Shown: positions 1 to 8,404, numbered from the stretch's first letter. The stretch is DNA of 18,383 bases from Bacillota bacterium (GCA_021781855.1 JAJXWC010000003.1:1-18383), one strand, 5' to 3'. Notes: a model not told the origin generated them from the letters alone. A program made the numbers and translations.

Positions 1-6
1 TTCACT

Positions 7-160
7 AACCGACTAAAGTCACAAGGCGAAATGGCAAGCTTCGAATTTCGCTCGACTGCCCTAGGGTCAGCCGCTTTAGCGGCTTGACTTCTGGGACAGG
101 GTAACCTCATATCAAAGATGTGAGGTTGTGCCCTAAATTTAGTTGGAGTTAAAACTCCAA
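7..160. repeat. palindrome-rich intergenic module downstream of mapA (copy A)
   Basis: This gene-free stretch is a run of adjacent inverted repeats. GACT-aa-AGTC lies at 11-20. GCGAAAT (26-32) pairs with ATTTCGC (45-51), and outer AGTC (17-20) pairs with GACT (54-57). CCCTAGGG is at 59-66. AGCCGCT (69-75) pairs with AGCGGCT (78-84). AACCTCATATC (103-113) pairs with GATGTGAGGTT (117-127) with one T-G wobble. TTGGAGTT (143-150) pairs with AACTCCAA (153-160). Positions 7-39, reverse-complemented, match 2482-2514 at 28 of 33 bases, and 86-107 match 2530-2551 directly at 18 of 22, so a related module lies on the other side of mapA. There is no coding potential. A dispersed palindromic element or an RNA-stabilising 3' region is inferred. 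Confidence 0.65.
143..160 (-). terminator. hairpin directly after the mapA stop
   Basis: On the mapA strand, the base after the TAA stop begins a perfect 8-bp inverted repeat (TTGGAGTT / AACTCCAA, spacer of two bases). No run of T follows, so it is a poor intrinsic terminator. It may instead be a 3' end-protecting hairpin, with the larger hairpin at 103-127 further downstream. Confidence 0.35.
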
Positions 161-2431
161 TTAAATAAGTCTCCGCTTCATCTCAGTTATATAAGTCCCT
201 GTTAAATTCACTTTATCACTATAAATTTCCAATTCTAAAGCTGCACCTTTAAGTAATTCGATTTTAACCATCTCGTCAACTGAAATCTTGAGCAAACGCC
301 CACGATAATTGATACGGAAAGCATAACCTGTCCATGCTTTTGGTAAAAATGGTGCAAAGCTCAATTTACCATTCCAAGTTTTCATTTGAGCGAAACCTTG
401 TACAATCGCTAACCAAGAACCAGTCATTGAAGTAATATGCAAACCGTCTTTCGTGTCGTTGTTGTAATTATCAAGGTCAAGACGCGCTGTACGTCCATAC
501 ATTTCGACTGCTTTTTCTTCCATACCCAATTCGGCAGCAAGAATCGCGTGAATGCTTGGGGACAGTGAGCTTTCGTGTACTGTCAAAGGTTCGTAAAACT
601 TAAAATTACGCCGTTTCTCATCAGTCGTAAACTTGTCACCGAAGAAATAAATTCCTTGTAGCACATCTGCCTGTTTGATATATGGACTACGCAAGACTCT
701 GTCCCAAGACCAATTTTGATTGAGTGGCAAATTTTTCGGGTCAAGCTCAGCAACTGGTGTCAAATCTTTATCCAGATAACCATCATGCTGCACAAAAATT
801 CCAAGTGATGTGTCTTCTGGGAAATACATTTTTTCAACAATTTCTGTCCATTTTGCAAGTTCCGCTTCACCTACTGCCAAATCAGGACGCGGAAATTGTG
901 CTAAACTTTCAGCCGTATAAGTCAATACCCAAGCTGCTAATTTATTCGTATACCAGTTATTATTAATGTTATTCTCATACTCATTCGGTCCTGTCACACC
1001 GTGAATCATGTACTTATCATTACGTGCAGAATAATGCACACGGTCTGCCCAAAAACGTGCAATCTCAACTAATACTTCCAAACCTTCGTGTGCTAAATAA
1101 GTGGTATCTCCTGTATAATTAGTGTAATTATAAATCGCATATGCAATCGCGCCATTACGATGGATTTCCTCAAAGGTAATTTCCCATTCATTGTGACATT
1201 CGACACCTGTGAAAGTTACCATCGGATAAAGTGCACCTGCAAGTCCTTGCTGTTGTGCATTATGATGTGCTCCCTCAAGCTGATTGCGTCGATATTTCAA
1301 GAGATTTTTTGTGACAGATTGGTCGGCTAAAGCCAGATAAAGCGGTACTGCATAAGCTTCCGTATCCCAGTAAGTCGCACCACCATATTTTTCTCCTGTG
1401 AATCCTTTTGGTCCGATATTCAAGCGTTCATCCTCACCATAGTAAGTACTAAAGAGTTGGAAAAGGTTGAAACGAATCCCCTGTTGCGCCTCATCAGAGC
1501 CATCAATTTGGACATCAGCAATTTCCCAACGCTGCGCCCAACTTTCTGTGTGTGCTTCAAGCAATTCCTGATAAGAAAGTGCTGAAAGCGAATCACTCAA
1601 CGCCACTGCCGCATTGGTCATCTCTGACAAATCAGCATAGTCACGACTCGTCAGCACCAAAACTCGTTTTTCAAAACTTAAAGCTTTGTTTACAGGTAAG
1701 ATTTCATCTAATGTATCAATGACTGCACCATTTTCAGATTTTTGCGCCGTTAAATCAAAATCGCCTCGATATTCTTGCTGCGCCAAAATAGTAAATTGTT
1801 CCACTCCAAAAGGATTTGGAACAGTTTGGCTAATGATGTAAGAACCATTTTCCGTTGTCCCCGAATCAAAAATATTCCAGAAGCTTTCATCATAGTTTGA
1901 ATCTTCATTGCGCACATCGGCATCAATATAGGATTGCACACGCACACTATGTAACTTTTCGTCAATATTTTCAAAAGTATAGTTGAAAATGGCAAGTTCT
2001 CGCGTCACCAGTGAGAAAAAGCGGGTTGCTGTCACACGAACACCTGCAACCGTATATTGGTAGCTCAGTAAGCCTTTTTGCATATCCAATGCCATCTCAA
2101 AATCTGCAACTTCTGCCGCCAAATCTACTTCTTTTTTGTCAATATAGAGCCGAATTTTAGCAAAATCTAACGCATTGATTGCTTTTCCAAAGTACTCAGG
2201 ATAGCCGTTTTTCCACCAGCCAACACGTGTTTTATCAGGAAACCAAACTCCTGCGATGTAAGTTCCTTGATGATGGTCTCCATTGAAGCTTTCACTGAAA
2301 TTTCCCCGCATTCCCATGTAGCCATTGCCGATGGAAGTCAGCGACTCTTGAAGCCTCCTTTCCTCTTTCTCAATCTTATTCGCTGTGATTTTCCACGGGT
2401 CAATCCCCATAATGCGTTTGATTTGTTTCAC
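161..2431 (-). CDS. mapA: maltose phosphorylase (GH65)
   Basis: Cytoplasmic enzyme that converts maltose and phosphate into beta-glucose 1-phosphate and glucose. The 756-residue product has the usual family length. The N-terminus carries the family IDPWKI and GNGYMGMRGN motifs (about residues 9-44). The (alpha/alpha)6 barrel includes ECHNEWEITFEE (411-422) and GPNEYENN, whose Glu484 is the expected general acid. HESSLSPS near residue 620 fits the phosphate-binding loop. I chose the GTG at 2431: an AAAGGAG ribosome site (2438-2444) sits 6 bases upstream, and an in-frame ATG at 2464 would place that ribosome site inside the gene and add 11 residues before the normal start. It is last in the catabolic operon, 137 bp after agl. 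A beta-phosphoglucomutase, needed to use the product, is not in the window. Confidence 0.95.
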   Translation of the reverse strand: MKQIKRIMGIDPWKITANKIEKEERRLQESLTSIGNGYMGMRGNFSESFNGDHHQGTYIAGVWFPDKTRVGWWKNGYPEYFGKAINALDFAKIRLYIDKKEVDLAAEVADFEMALDMQKGLLSYQYTVAGVRVTATRFFSLVTRELAIFNYTFENIDEKLHSVRVQSYIDADVRNEDSNYDESFWNIFDSGTTENGSYIISQTVPNPFGVEQFTILAQQEYRGDFDLTAQKSENGAVIDTLDEILPVNKALSFEKRVLVLTSRDYADLSEMTNAAVALSDSLSALSYQELLEAHTESWAQRWEIADVQIDGSDEAQQGIRFNLFQLFSTYYGEDERLNIGPKGFTGEKYGGATYWDTEAYAVPLYLALADQSVTKNLLKYRRNQLEGAHHNAQQQGLAGALYPMVTFTGVECHNEWEITFEEIHRNGAIAYAIYNYTNYTGDTTYLAHEGLEVLVEIARFWADRVHYSARNDKYMIHGVTGPNEYENNINNNWYTNKLAAWVLTYTAESLAQFPRPDLAVGEAELAKWTEIVEKMYFPEDTSLGIFVQHDGYLDKDLTPVAELDPKNLPLNQNWSWDRVLRSPYIKQADVLQGIYFFGDKFTTDEKRRNFKFYEPLTVHESSLSPSIHAILAAELGMEEKAVEMYGRTARLDLDNYNNDTKDGLHITSMTGSWLAIVQGFAQMKTWNGKLSFAPFLPKAWTGYAFRINYRGRLLKISVDEMVKIELLKGAALELEIYSDKVNLTGTYITEMKRRLI

Positions 2432-2481
2432 TTTCTTCTCCTTTAAAATGTGAGTTCTCCCCAAAGTCTTAGTGCTTTACC

Positions 2482-2570
2482 GCTTACCATTTCGCTTTGC
2501 GACTTCAGTCGATTGCGATTGGAACTTCCGACTTTAGGGACAGAGCAACCTGACCTCTTTATGTCAAGTT
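2482..2570. repeat. palindromic module between agl and mapA (copy B)
   Basis: This intergenic segment contains a perfect CGACT-tc-AGTCG hairpin (2500-2511) and an imperfect AACCTGAC / GTCAAGTT pair (2547-2554, 2563-2570) that reaches the agl stop codon. It is homologous to the region past the mapA end: 2482-2514 matches 7-39 inverted (28/33, all five differences are transitions), and 2530-2551 matches 86-107 directly (18/22). No convincing promoter for mapA lies here; a TTGACA-like hexamer on the minus strand lacks a -10. An RNA processing or stability role between the two cistrons is possible but inferred. Confidence 0.55.
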
Positions 2571-4203
2571 ATACTCTAGTTCCTTTCTCTCCGACAGATG
2601 AAGTAACTACTTTAAATACTTGATATTCCCAAGCATCAAGAACCATTTTATGAGCAAAGTTCCGTTTTTTACTGCCAAGAACTTGCTCATAATTTTTGAG
2701 TGTTTCATCAAATTGCAAATGAGCTTTTGTTTTTCCTAAATTTGTTAAAACCAAAAATTCGTCACGTTCATAGACAAAAGCCGTCAAATGTCGCTCAAAA
2801 TAAAATTTGACAGAACCATCAGAAATCGCTGTTTCATCATGCCGAAGCGCAATCAGTTGGCGATACAAATTTAAAATTTCTGGTGAATTTTCCACATTAA
2901 TTTCTGTAAAATTCGGATTGACCAGCATCCAAGGCTCGTCCGTTGTAAAACCAGCATTGGCTGTCAAATCCCATTGCATAGGCGTTCGTGAATGGTCACG
3001 TGTATTGCGTACTACTTCTTCAAGCGCTTCAGTTTTTGACAATTTTGCCAAAAGTTGCTCATAATATTTGATATTCTCTACTGTTCGAAGCTGCGAAATA
3101 TCAGTAAACGGAAAATTTGTCATTCCAATTTCCTGCCCCTGATAAATAAAAGGTGTTCCACGCAACAGCATATAAGCAACCGCGAGAGCCTTAGCAGAAG
3201 CAATCGAACCATCGCCAAATACATCAATCACTCGAGGCTGGTCATGATTTTCCAGATAAAGCGCATTCCAACCACGTAACAACTGGTCTTTCTGCCAACG
3301 AATAAGTGCTTGTTTAAACTTGTAAACATTACCCGAACCATCACGTCGTCGCGCATTTTGCTCCAACTCAAAAATCATATTAATATAGCCATTTTCGTCT
3401 GTCCAATCTGGCGCTTGCGTGGACAAAACACCAGATGCTTCGCCAACGGTAAGTGCACCATATTCATCAAAAATTGCCTTTAAATCATGCATATACTCTT
3501 CAATACCAGGCACATTCATAAAAGGCTGCCAAGGTCCATCGCCACGCCAAGATTTGATTTTGAAGTCCCACGGCTCTTTTTGAATGTGCGAAATCGCGTC
3601 CAAGCGGAAACCGTCAAGTCCCAATTCAAGCCACCAGCGTACCATTTTGTAAATTTCTGCGCGTAATTCTGGATTTTTCCAGTTCAAATCAGGCTGTTCT
3701 TTTGCAAAAACATGGAAATAGGCTTGTTCCGTCCTTGCATCATAGGTCCAAGCTGAACCGCCAAAGAAGGAAATCCAGTCATTCGGCAATTTATCAGGCA
3801 TTGCGTCTGCCCAAAGATAGTAGTCACGATATTTGTTATCCCGCGATTTGCGCGCTTCAACAAACCACGGATGCAAATCCGAAGTATGATTGACCACCAA
3901 ATCAGTCAATACTTTCAGTCCCAGCTCATGCGCATGAGCAAGCAGTTCGCGAAAATCGTCCAAACTGCCAAACATTTCGTCAATTGCATAATAATCTGCG
4001 ATATCATATCCACCGTCAATCTGCGGACTTTTATAAATTGGATTTATCCAAAGAAAATCCACTCCAAGCTGCTTCAAATAGGGTAATTTTTCAATAATTC
4101 CCTGAATATCTCCAATCCCGTCGCCATTGCTGTCCTTAAACGACTTGGGGTAAATCTGATAGCCGACAGCGGCATGAAACCAATTTTTATCTTTTTTATT
4201 CAT
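2569..4203 (-). CDS. agl: GH13 oligo-glucosidase, predicted alpha-1,4 preference
   Basis: Cytoplasmic alpha-glucosidase that removes glucose from short maltodextrins. The 544 residues match the length of the oligo-1,6-glucosidase/alpha-glucosidase family. The (beta/alpha)8 barrel motifs are in order: DLVVNH (101-106), GFRLDA with nucleophile Asp202, VGEASG with acid/base Glu255, and ENHDQPR with Asp321. The residue after the nucleophile is Ala203; in this family Ala or Thr there goes with alpha-1,4 specificity and Val with alpha-1,6, so it should differ from the neighbouring DexB. The specificity call rests on that family rule only. The start has only a weak ribosome site and lies 6 bases after the preceding stop, which suggests translational coupling. 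Confidence 0.88.
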   Translation of the reverse strand: MNKKDKNWFHAAVGYQIYPKSFKDSNGDGIGDIQGIIEKLPYLKQLGVDFLWINPIYKSPQIDGGYDIADYYAIDEMFGSLDDFRELLAHAHELGLKVLTDLVVNHTSDLHPWFVEARKSRDNKYRDYYLWADAMPDKLPNDWISFFGGSAWTYDARTEQAYFHVFAKEQPDLNWKNPELRAEIYKMVRWWLELGLDGFRLDAISHIQKEPWDFKIKSWRGDGPWQPFMNVPGIEEYMHDLKAIFDEYGALTVGEASGVLSTQAPDWTDENGYINMIFELEQNARRRDGSGNVYKFKQALIRWQKDQLLRGWNALYLENHDQPRVIDVFGDGSIASAKALAVAYMLLRGTPFIYQGQEIGMTNFPFTDISQLRTVENIKYYEQLLAKLSKTEALEEVVRNTRDHSRTPMQWDLTANAGFTTDEPWMLVNPNFTEINVENSPEILNLYRQLIALRHDETAISDGSVKFYFERHLTAFVYERDEFLVLTNLGKTKAHLQFDETLKNYEQVLGSKKRNFAHKMVLDAWEYQVFKVVTSSVGEKGTRV

Positions 4204-4209
4204 CTATTT

Positions 4210-4509
4210 CTAATACTTTATCCAAGCCAAAAGTTCACAATTTGAGCCATTTTCTTCATAAATGAAAATGGCAATTTGTCGCTCATCGGCTGCAATTCCC
4301 CAACATTTTGTAGAATTTACAGGTTCGACTTGAGCGGCAAGGTAATCCTTTTCATCGTCCAATATACGCATCGCTTCGCCGTTAGGTAACTGCGCCAGAT
4401 TGTTCAAATAGCGTCCTGACAGCTCTGTCAGCGCTGATAGGCCTTCCAATTCGGGAAATCCTAGGCTTTTCACACGCAAAATAATCTTTTCTGCATCCAT
4501 TTTGCTCAT
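4210..4509 (-). CDS. small protein of unknown function in the maltodextrin operon
   Basis: I do not recognise this family. The 99-residue product, with this start, has no signal peptide or membrane segment. It is acidic and mixed alpha/beta in look, with a hydrophobic C-terminal third (IAIFIYEENG, LLAWIKY). The chosen ATG overlaps the stop of the upstream DUF1294 gene as ATGA, a classic coupling arrangement; an in-frame GTG at 4515 and an ATG at 4500 are alternatives. agl begins 6 bases after its stop. Its place inside a sugar operon with overlapping ends argues that it is a real, co-translated gene. A link to sugar metabolism is not shown by the sequence. Confidence 0.7.
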   Translation of the reverse strand: MSKMDAEKIILRVKSLGFPELEGLSALTELSGRYLNNLAQLPNGEAMRILDDEKDYLAAQVEPVNSTKCWGIAADERQIAIFIYEENGSNCELLAWIKY

Positions 4510-4778
4510 AGCCACTTCACCATGATGACAACAAGCACCACATCAACCATCAGTCCGACAATCCAAGCCAACCAAAAATACCATTTTCGCGTCTTATGAT
4601 GAACGATTTGCCCAGCAAGAAAAGCACCGACACCACCTGCAAACACACTCATCAAAAGCAGTACTCGCTCAGGAATACGCCAGAGATGATGGACTGCTTT
4701 ATATTTATCAATGCTGTAAGTCGCAAAAACCACGATATTCCAAACCAGCAAAATCCCTAAGACCAAGAAAACTGTCAT
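4506..4778 (-). CDS. DUF1294 small membrane protein
   Basis: The 90-residue integral membrane protein has three hydrophobic stretches (about residues 2-20, 36-58 and 67-88). It carries the DUF1294 pattern: YSIDKYKA (22-29), WRIPE (33-37), a glycine-rich GGVGAFLAG segment, and HHKTRKWYFW. The function of DUF1294 proteins is unknown. The ATG lies one base after the stop of the upstream glucosidase (TAA-a-ATG), with GAGGT upstream serving as ribosome site, so the two genes are tightly coupled. The insertion of a membrane protein between two cytoplasmic glucosidases is unexpected. Confidence 0.85.
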   Translation of the reverse strand: MTVFLVLGILLVWNIVVFATYSIDKYKAVHHLWRIPERVLLLMSVFAGGVGAFLAGQIVHHKTRKWYFWLAWIVGLMVDVVLVVIMVKWL

Positions 4779-4779
4779 T

Positions 4780-6375
4780 TTATTCTACCTCACAGGCAAA
4801 AGCTTCCCAAGGCATCAGATTGACCTGTGAAATCTCCGCCATCAACTCATAATTGTGAACAAGGAGCTGTTTCGGCACAAAACCTGACTTGAAACTATTT
4901 TGTTCATCTGACAAATTTGCCACGACCAAATATTTTTTACCTTCATATTTACGCAAATAGGCAAAAACTTCAGGCGCAGACTCCAAGAGTTCAAACTCGC
5001 CATAAACAACCCAGTCGTGCTGATGACGTAGCTCAATCAGCTTTTTGTAAGTATAAAAAACAGAGTTTTCGTCACTGACCGCTTTGTCAGCGTTAATTTC
5101 CGTGTAATTCGGATTGACTGCAAGCCAAGGCTTCCCGCTCGTAAATCCTGCATTTTCTCCAGCCGTCCATTGCATCGGTGTACGAGCATTGTCACGACCA
5201 ATTCGTCTGATAGCATCCATAATTTTATCCTCGGACCAGCCTTTTGTCCGTGCTTCAGCCGCCCAATTTCGTGATTCGACATCATCAACCTGCGCAAAAT
5301 CCGTAAAAGGAAAATTCGTCATCCCAAGCTCTTCGCCCTGATAAATATAAGGCGTGCCTTTCATCAAATGGAGCAAAATTGCAAAAGCTTTAGCGGACGC
5401 CACACGATATTTGCCGTCATTGCCCCAGTTCGACACAATGCGTGGCAAGTCATGATTGTTCCAAAAGAGCGAATTCCAACCGTTCTCAAGGCTTTGCCAT
5501 TTAGCAAAAATTTCCTTGAGTTTCGGCACCGAAAGACGACCCGACTCCCATTTATCGCCATTTTCAGGATAAACGGACGAGATATGTTCAAATTGAAAAA
5601 CCATCGACAACTCTTCTCGCTCAGGCGCACTGTAAAGTTCGGCAATTTCAGGCGTTGCCCCCCAAGTCTCGCCCACTGTCAGCAAGTCTTTCGCACCGAA
5701 AGTCGCCCGATTCATCTCATGCAGATAATCATGGAGTTTCGGACCGTTTCCCGTGATTTCCTTGTCAACTTCCTTGCCAATCAAGTCAATCACGTCCATC
5801 CGAAAGCCGCCGATGCCCTTGTCAATCCAGAAATTCATCATGTCATAGACTTCGGCATGAACCTTTGGATTTTCCCAATTCAAATCAGGCTGGCGCTTGC
5901 TGAACAAATGCAAAAAATATTGTCCAGTTGCTTCATCAAATTCCCAAGCCGAGCCTGAAAAGATAGACTTCAGCTCATTTGGCTCATCGCGCCAAATATA
6001 GTAATCCCGATATTCATTATCCTTAGATTTTCTGCTTTCCACAAACCAAGCATGTTCATCAGACGTGTGATTAACAACCAAGTCCATCACAATCTTAATG
6101 CCACGTTTTTCGGCTTCTGAGAGCAGCTCATCCATATCCGTCATCTCTCCGAAAATCCCTGCAATCGCCCGATAATCCGAAATATCATAACCATTATCAT
6201 CCATCGGCGACTGATAAACAGGACTCAGCCAAATACAGCCAATCCCAAGCTCCCGCAAATAGTCGAGCTTAGAAATAACCCCTTGCAAATCGCCAATCCC
6301 GTCAGCATTACTATCCATAAATGACCGTGGATAAATCTGATAAACCACCGTCTTTTGCCACCAATGCTTTTGCAT
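4780..6375 (-). CDS. dexB: glucan 1,6-alpha-glucosidase (DexB type, GH13)
   Basis: Cytoplasmic exo-acting enzyme that hydrolyses alpha-1,6 bonds at the non-reducing end of isomaltooligosaccharides and branched dextrins. The 531 residues begin with MQKHWWQKTVVYQIYPRSF, the typical opening of streptococcal DexB. Motifs: DLVVNH (98-103), GFRMDVID with nucleophile Asp194, VGETWG with acid/base Glu236, and NNHDLPR with Asp309. Val195 after the nucleophile fits alpha-1,6 preference. AGGAGG (6385-6390) sits 9 bases before the ATG. It is preceded by a 192-bp leader full of hairpins and followed one base later by the DUF1294 gene. Lactococcal annotations may use another dex letter, so the symbol is by similarity. 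Confidence 0.9.
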   Translation of the reverse strand: MQKHWWQKTVVYQIYPRSFMDSNADGIGDLQGVISKLDYLRELGIGCIWLSPVYQSPMDDNGYDISDYRAIAGIFGEMTDMDELLSEAEKRGIKIVMDLVVNHTSDEHAWFVESRKSKDNEYRDYYIWRDEPNELKSIFSGSAWEFDEATGQYFLHLFSKRQPDLNWENPKVHAEVYDMMNFWIDKGIGGFRMDVIDLIGKEVDKEITGNGPKLHDYLHEMNRATFGAKDLLTVGETWGATPEIAELYSAPEREELSMVFQFEHISSVYPENGDKWESGRLSVPKLKEIFAKWQSLENGWNSLFWNNHDLPRIVSNWGNDGKYRVASAKAFAILLHLMKGTPYIYQGEELGMTNFPFTDFAQVDDVESRNWAAEARTKGWSEDKIMDAIRRIGRDNARTPMQWTAGENAGFTSGKPWLAVNPNYTEINADKAVSDENSVFYTYKKLIELRHQHDWVVYGEFELLESAPEVFAYLRKYEGKKYLVVANLSDEQNSFKSGFVPKQLLVHNYELMAEISQVNLMPWEAFACEVE

Positions 6376-6409
6376 ACAATCCTACCTCCTAATTCACACG
6401 CAGAAAATA

Positions 6410-6563
6410 GCGCCGAAGCGCCAATTTCATATACTGTTTAACTTCTAAAAGTGACTTTTAGAAGTTAAAGTTTGCGTTTCACGCAAACCACTTCTTGCGC
6501 AAGCGCAAGGCAGTCTAACTGCAGTTCGGCTACTAAATCTGCAAGCAGATTTAGAGGCGAACT
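6410..6563 (-). promoter_or_regulatory. array of six tandem hairpins in the dexC-dexB intergenic region
   Basis: Inverted repeats lie nearly end to end. GCGC/GCGC (6410-6421) reads as C(UUCG)G on the transcribed minus strand. A 16-bp perfect stem spans 6437-6452 and 6454-6469. GTTTGCGT/ACGCAAAC spans 6470-6477 and 6481-6488. CTTGCGC/GCGCAAG spans 6494-6500 and 6503-6509. GCAGT/ACTGC spans 6510-6522. CTAAATCTGC/GCAGATTTAG spans 6533-6542 and 6545-6554, enclosed by AGTTCG (6523-6528) and CGAACT (6558-6563). The fourth and sixth form G(CUUG)C loops on the minus strand. No T run follows, so none is a standard terminator. An RNA stability, processing or attenuation role in the operon is inferred. 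Confidence 0.75.
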
Positions 6564-6567
6564 AGTA

Positions 6568-8322
6568 TTATTTATAAATTACAAAACCATTCTGTAAAAC
6601 ATTCTTACCGTCTGTAAGATTTGAAAGGACCACATCGTCTGCGACAAAGTAAGCAGGGCGTTCACCAATATTAAATACCGCTTTCAATTTGCCGCGTTCA
6701 AATTTCACAATTCCATTTGCATCATCAACAATCTTCCAAACCAAATCCGCATCACTCAGCAGTTCTGCATATTCATGTCGAAAAGCCACTAATTTCTTAA
6801 AGAAAGCGAACATATCCGCATCTTGTTCGTCAGCTTCCCAAGTCATACATTTACGGCAATCAGGGTCGTTTTCTCCAGTCATTGCAAATTCATCACCATA
6901 GTAGATACAAGGTACGCCAGGCTGCAGATAAGTAAAGGTCTCAACCAATTTCATCAAATTTTTATTGCCACCTGCAACTGATAAAATCCGCGGTGTGTCA
7001 TGAGAATCCAACACATTAAACATCATTTGATTTGTTTGTTTCCGATACAAAGTTAACTGTGTATTGATATTAGAAACCATTTGCTGCAATGAAATTTTCT
7101 TATGAATAAACCCATCCTTAATTGCATCTGTATAAGCATAGTTCATGACCGCTGTAAATTCGTCCCCGACCAGCCAAGGCTGCGCCGAATGCCAAACTTC
7201 ACCCAAGATATAAAAATCATCTTTTGCTGCATCACAAGTCGCACGGAATTTCTTCCAAAAAGCATGGTCCACTTCGTCAGCCACATCAAGCCGCCAAGCA
7301 TCTATATCAAATTCACGAATCCAATAATCGGCAATCTTCAGCAAATAAGCCTGAACTTCAGGATTAGCCGTGTTCAATTTTGGCATATGCGGGGTGAAGG
7401 CAAATGTATCATAAGTTGCATCACCTGCATACTCAAAGTCAGGATTTGGCGTATAAGCTGCCGGCCATTTATTCACATGGAACCAATCCGCAAACTTCGA
7501 TTTTTGCTGCTTTTCGAGTACGTCCTGCCACTGAGCTGAAGTATCTCCAATATGATTAAATACAGCATCCAACATAATTTTGATACCACGCTCATGTGCC
7601 GCATCAACCACTTTTTTAAATAAAGCCTTATCGCCAAAATCAGGGTCAATTTCCAAATAATCTTCTGTATCATACTTATGATTAGAATGTGCTTTAAATA
7701 CAGGTGTGAAATAAATACCATTCACACCCAAATCAGTCAAATGGTCAAGATGGTCAAGCACACCTTGTAAATCTCCACCATAAAAATCCTGACGGTCTGG
7801 ATGTTCTGCCGCATTCCAAACCTTTGTTCCTTCAGGGTTATTTGAAACATCGCCATTTGCAAACCGTTCAGGAAAAATTTGATACCAAACCGTCTTTTTT
7901 ACCCATTCTGGTGCTTTAAAACGGTCAATTTCATGAAAATAAGGTAAACGGAAAGCCGCATACTTTTGAGAAAGTAAAGTTTCGTCAAAAGGCATTGCCC
8001 CTTGGTCCGTCAAAACAACCTTTTCGCCATCTAGTCCCTCTATTGTAAACAAATAATCCATTCGTCTCGTAGGAACAGAAACTTCCACTTCAAAATAATC
8101 ATTTGTCGCTGTCGAAAGCATTTTATGCATTTCAAGCACATGATTTTCCCAATACTGTGCATCAGGCTTGTCCGTATTTTTCCAATCATACGGGTCTCCA
8201 TAGACGAGTTCAACCTTTGCTACATCATCACGCCCTGTGCGAACCCGTACATGCATGACATCCTTAGTGTAAAGATAAGCAAACTCCGACTCAGGACGGT
8301 GATAAACTGCTGCTTTGTTCAT
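6568..8322 (-). CDS. dexC: intracellular neopullulanase / cyclomaltodextrinase / maltogenic amylase (GH13_20)
   Basis: Cytoplasmic enzyme that hydrolyses linear or cyclic maltodextrins and pullulan-derived oligosaccharides. The 584 residues match the family. An N-terminal CBM34-like beta domain (about 1-125) has YGDPYDW. The barrel begins at VWYQIFPERFANGD (145-158). Catalytic motifs are DAVFNH (252-257), WRLDVADE with nucleophile Asp346, ILGEVWH with Glu375, and LDSHDTPR with Asp442. The MPKLN motif (313-317) is characteristic of this subfamily. There is no signal peptide. The ATG has GGAGG (8330-8334) 7 bases upstream. It is first in the leftward operon, read from the promoter at 8405-8433. 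The three activities of the subfamily cannot be told apart from sequence alone. Confidence 0.92.
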   Translation of the reverse strand: MNKAAVYHRPESEFAYLYTKDVMHVRVRTGRDDVAKVELVYGDPYDWKNTDKPDAQYWENHVLEMHKMLSTATNDYFEVEVSVPTRRMDYLFTIEGLDGEKVVLTDQGAMPFDETLLSQKYAAFRLPYFHEIDRFKAPEWVKKTVWYQIFPERFANGDVSNNPEGTKVWNAAEHPDRQDFYGGDLQGVLDHLDHLTDLGVNGIYFTPVFKAHSNHKYDTEDYLEIDPDFGDKALFKKVVDAAHERGIKIMLDAVFNHIGDTSAQWQDVLEKQQKSKFADWFHVNKWPAAYTPNPDFEYAGDATYDTFAFTPHMPKLNTANPEVQAYLLKIADYWIREFDIDAWRLDVADEVDHAFWKKFRATCDAAKDDFYILGEVWHSAQPWLVGDEFTAVMNYAYTDAIKDGFIHKKISLQQMVSNINTQLTLYRKQTNQMMFNVLDSHDTPRILSVAGGNKNLMKLVETFTYLQPGVPCIYYGDEFAMTGENDPDCRKCMTWEADEQDADMFAFFKKLVAFRHEYAELLSDADLVWKIVDDANGIVKFERGKLKAVFNIGERPAYFVADDVVLSNLTDGKNVLQNGFVIYK

Positions 8323-8404
8323 TATAGAACCTCCAAATTTTTCAATGGTTGTTTAGTGTCATTTTCCACCACATCTGGAGAACTCAAAATCTCACATTGT
8401 CTTT

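Noticed and set aside
2432..2464. Upstream ATG for mapA at 2464
   Set aside because: The strong AAAGGAG site would fall inside the gene; the GTG at 2431 gives the usual family N-terminus.
5368..5958. 196-codon open frame on the plus strand
   Set aside because: It is antisense to dexB, has no ribosome site and no recognisable domain; dexB on the other strand has all GH13 motifs.
6437..6469. Intrinsic terminator for dexC
   Set aside because: The stem is long but no T run follows on the minus strand, and further hairpins and a coupled downstream gene continue the operon.
6410..6563. CRISPR array or multi-copy direct repeats
   Set aside because: The repeats are inverted, differ from one another and have no spacers of constant length; no cas genes are nearby.
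7102..7539. 145-codon open frame on the plus strand
   Set aside because: It is antisense to dexC and shows no protein family signature; explained as a shadow.
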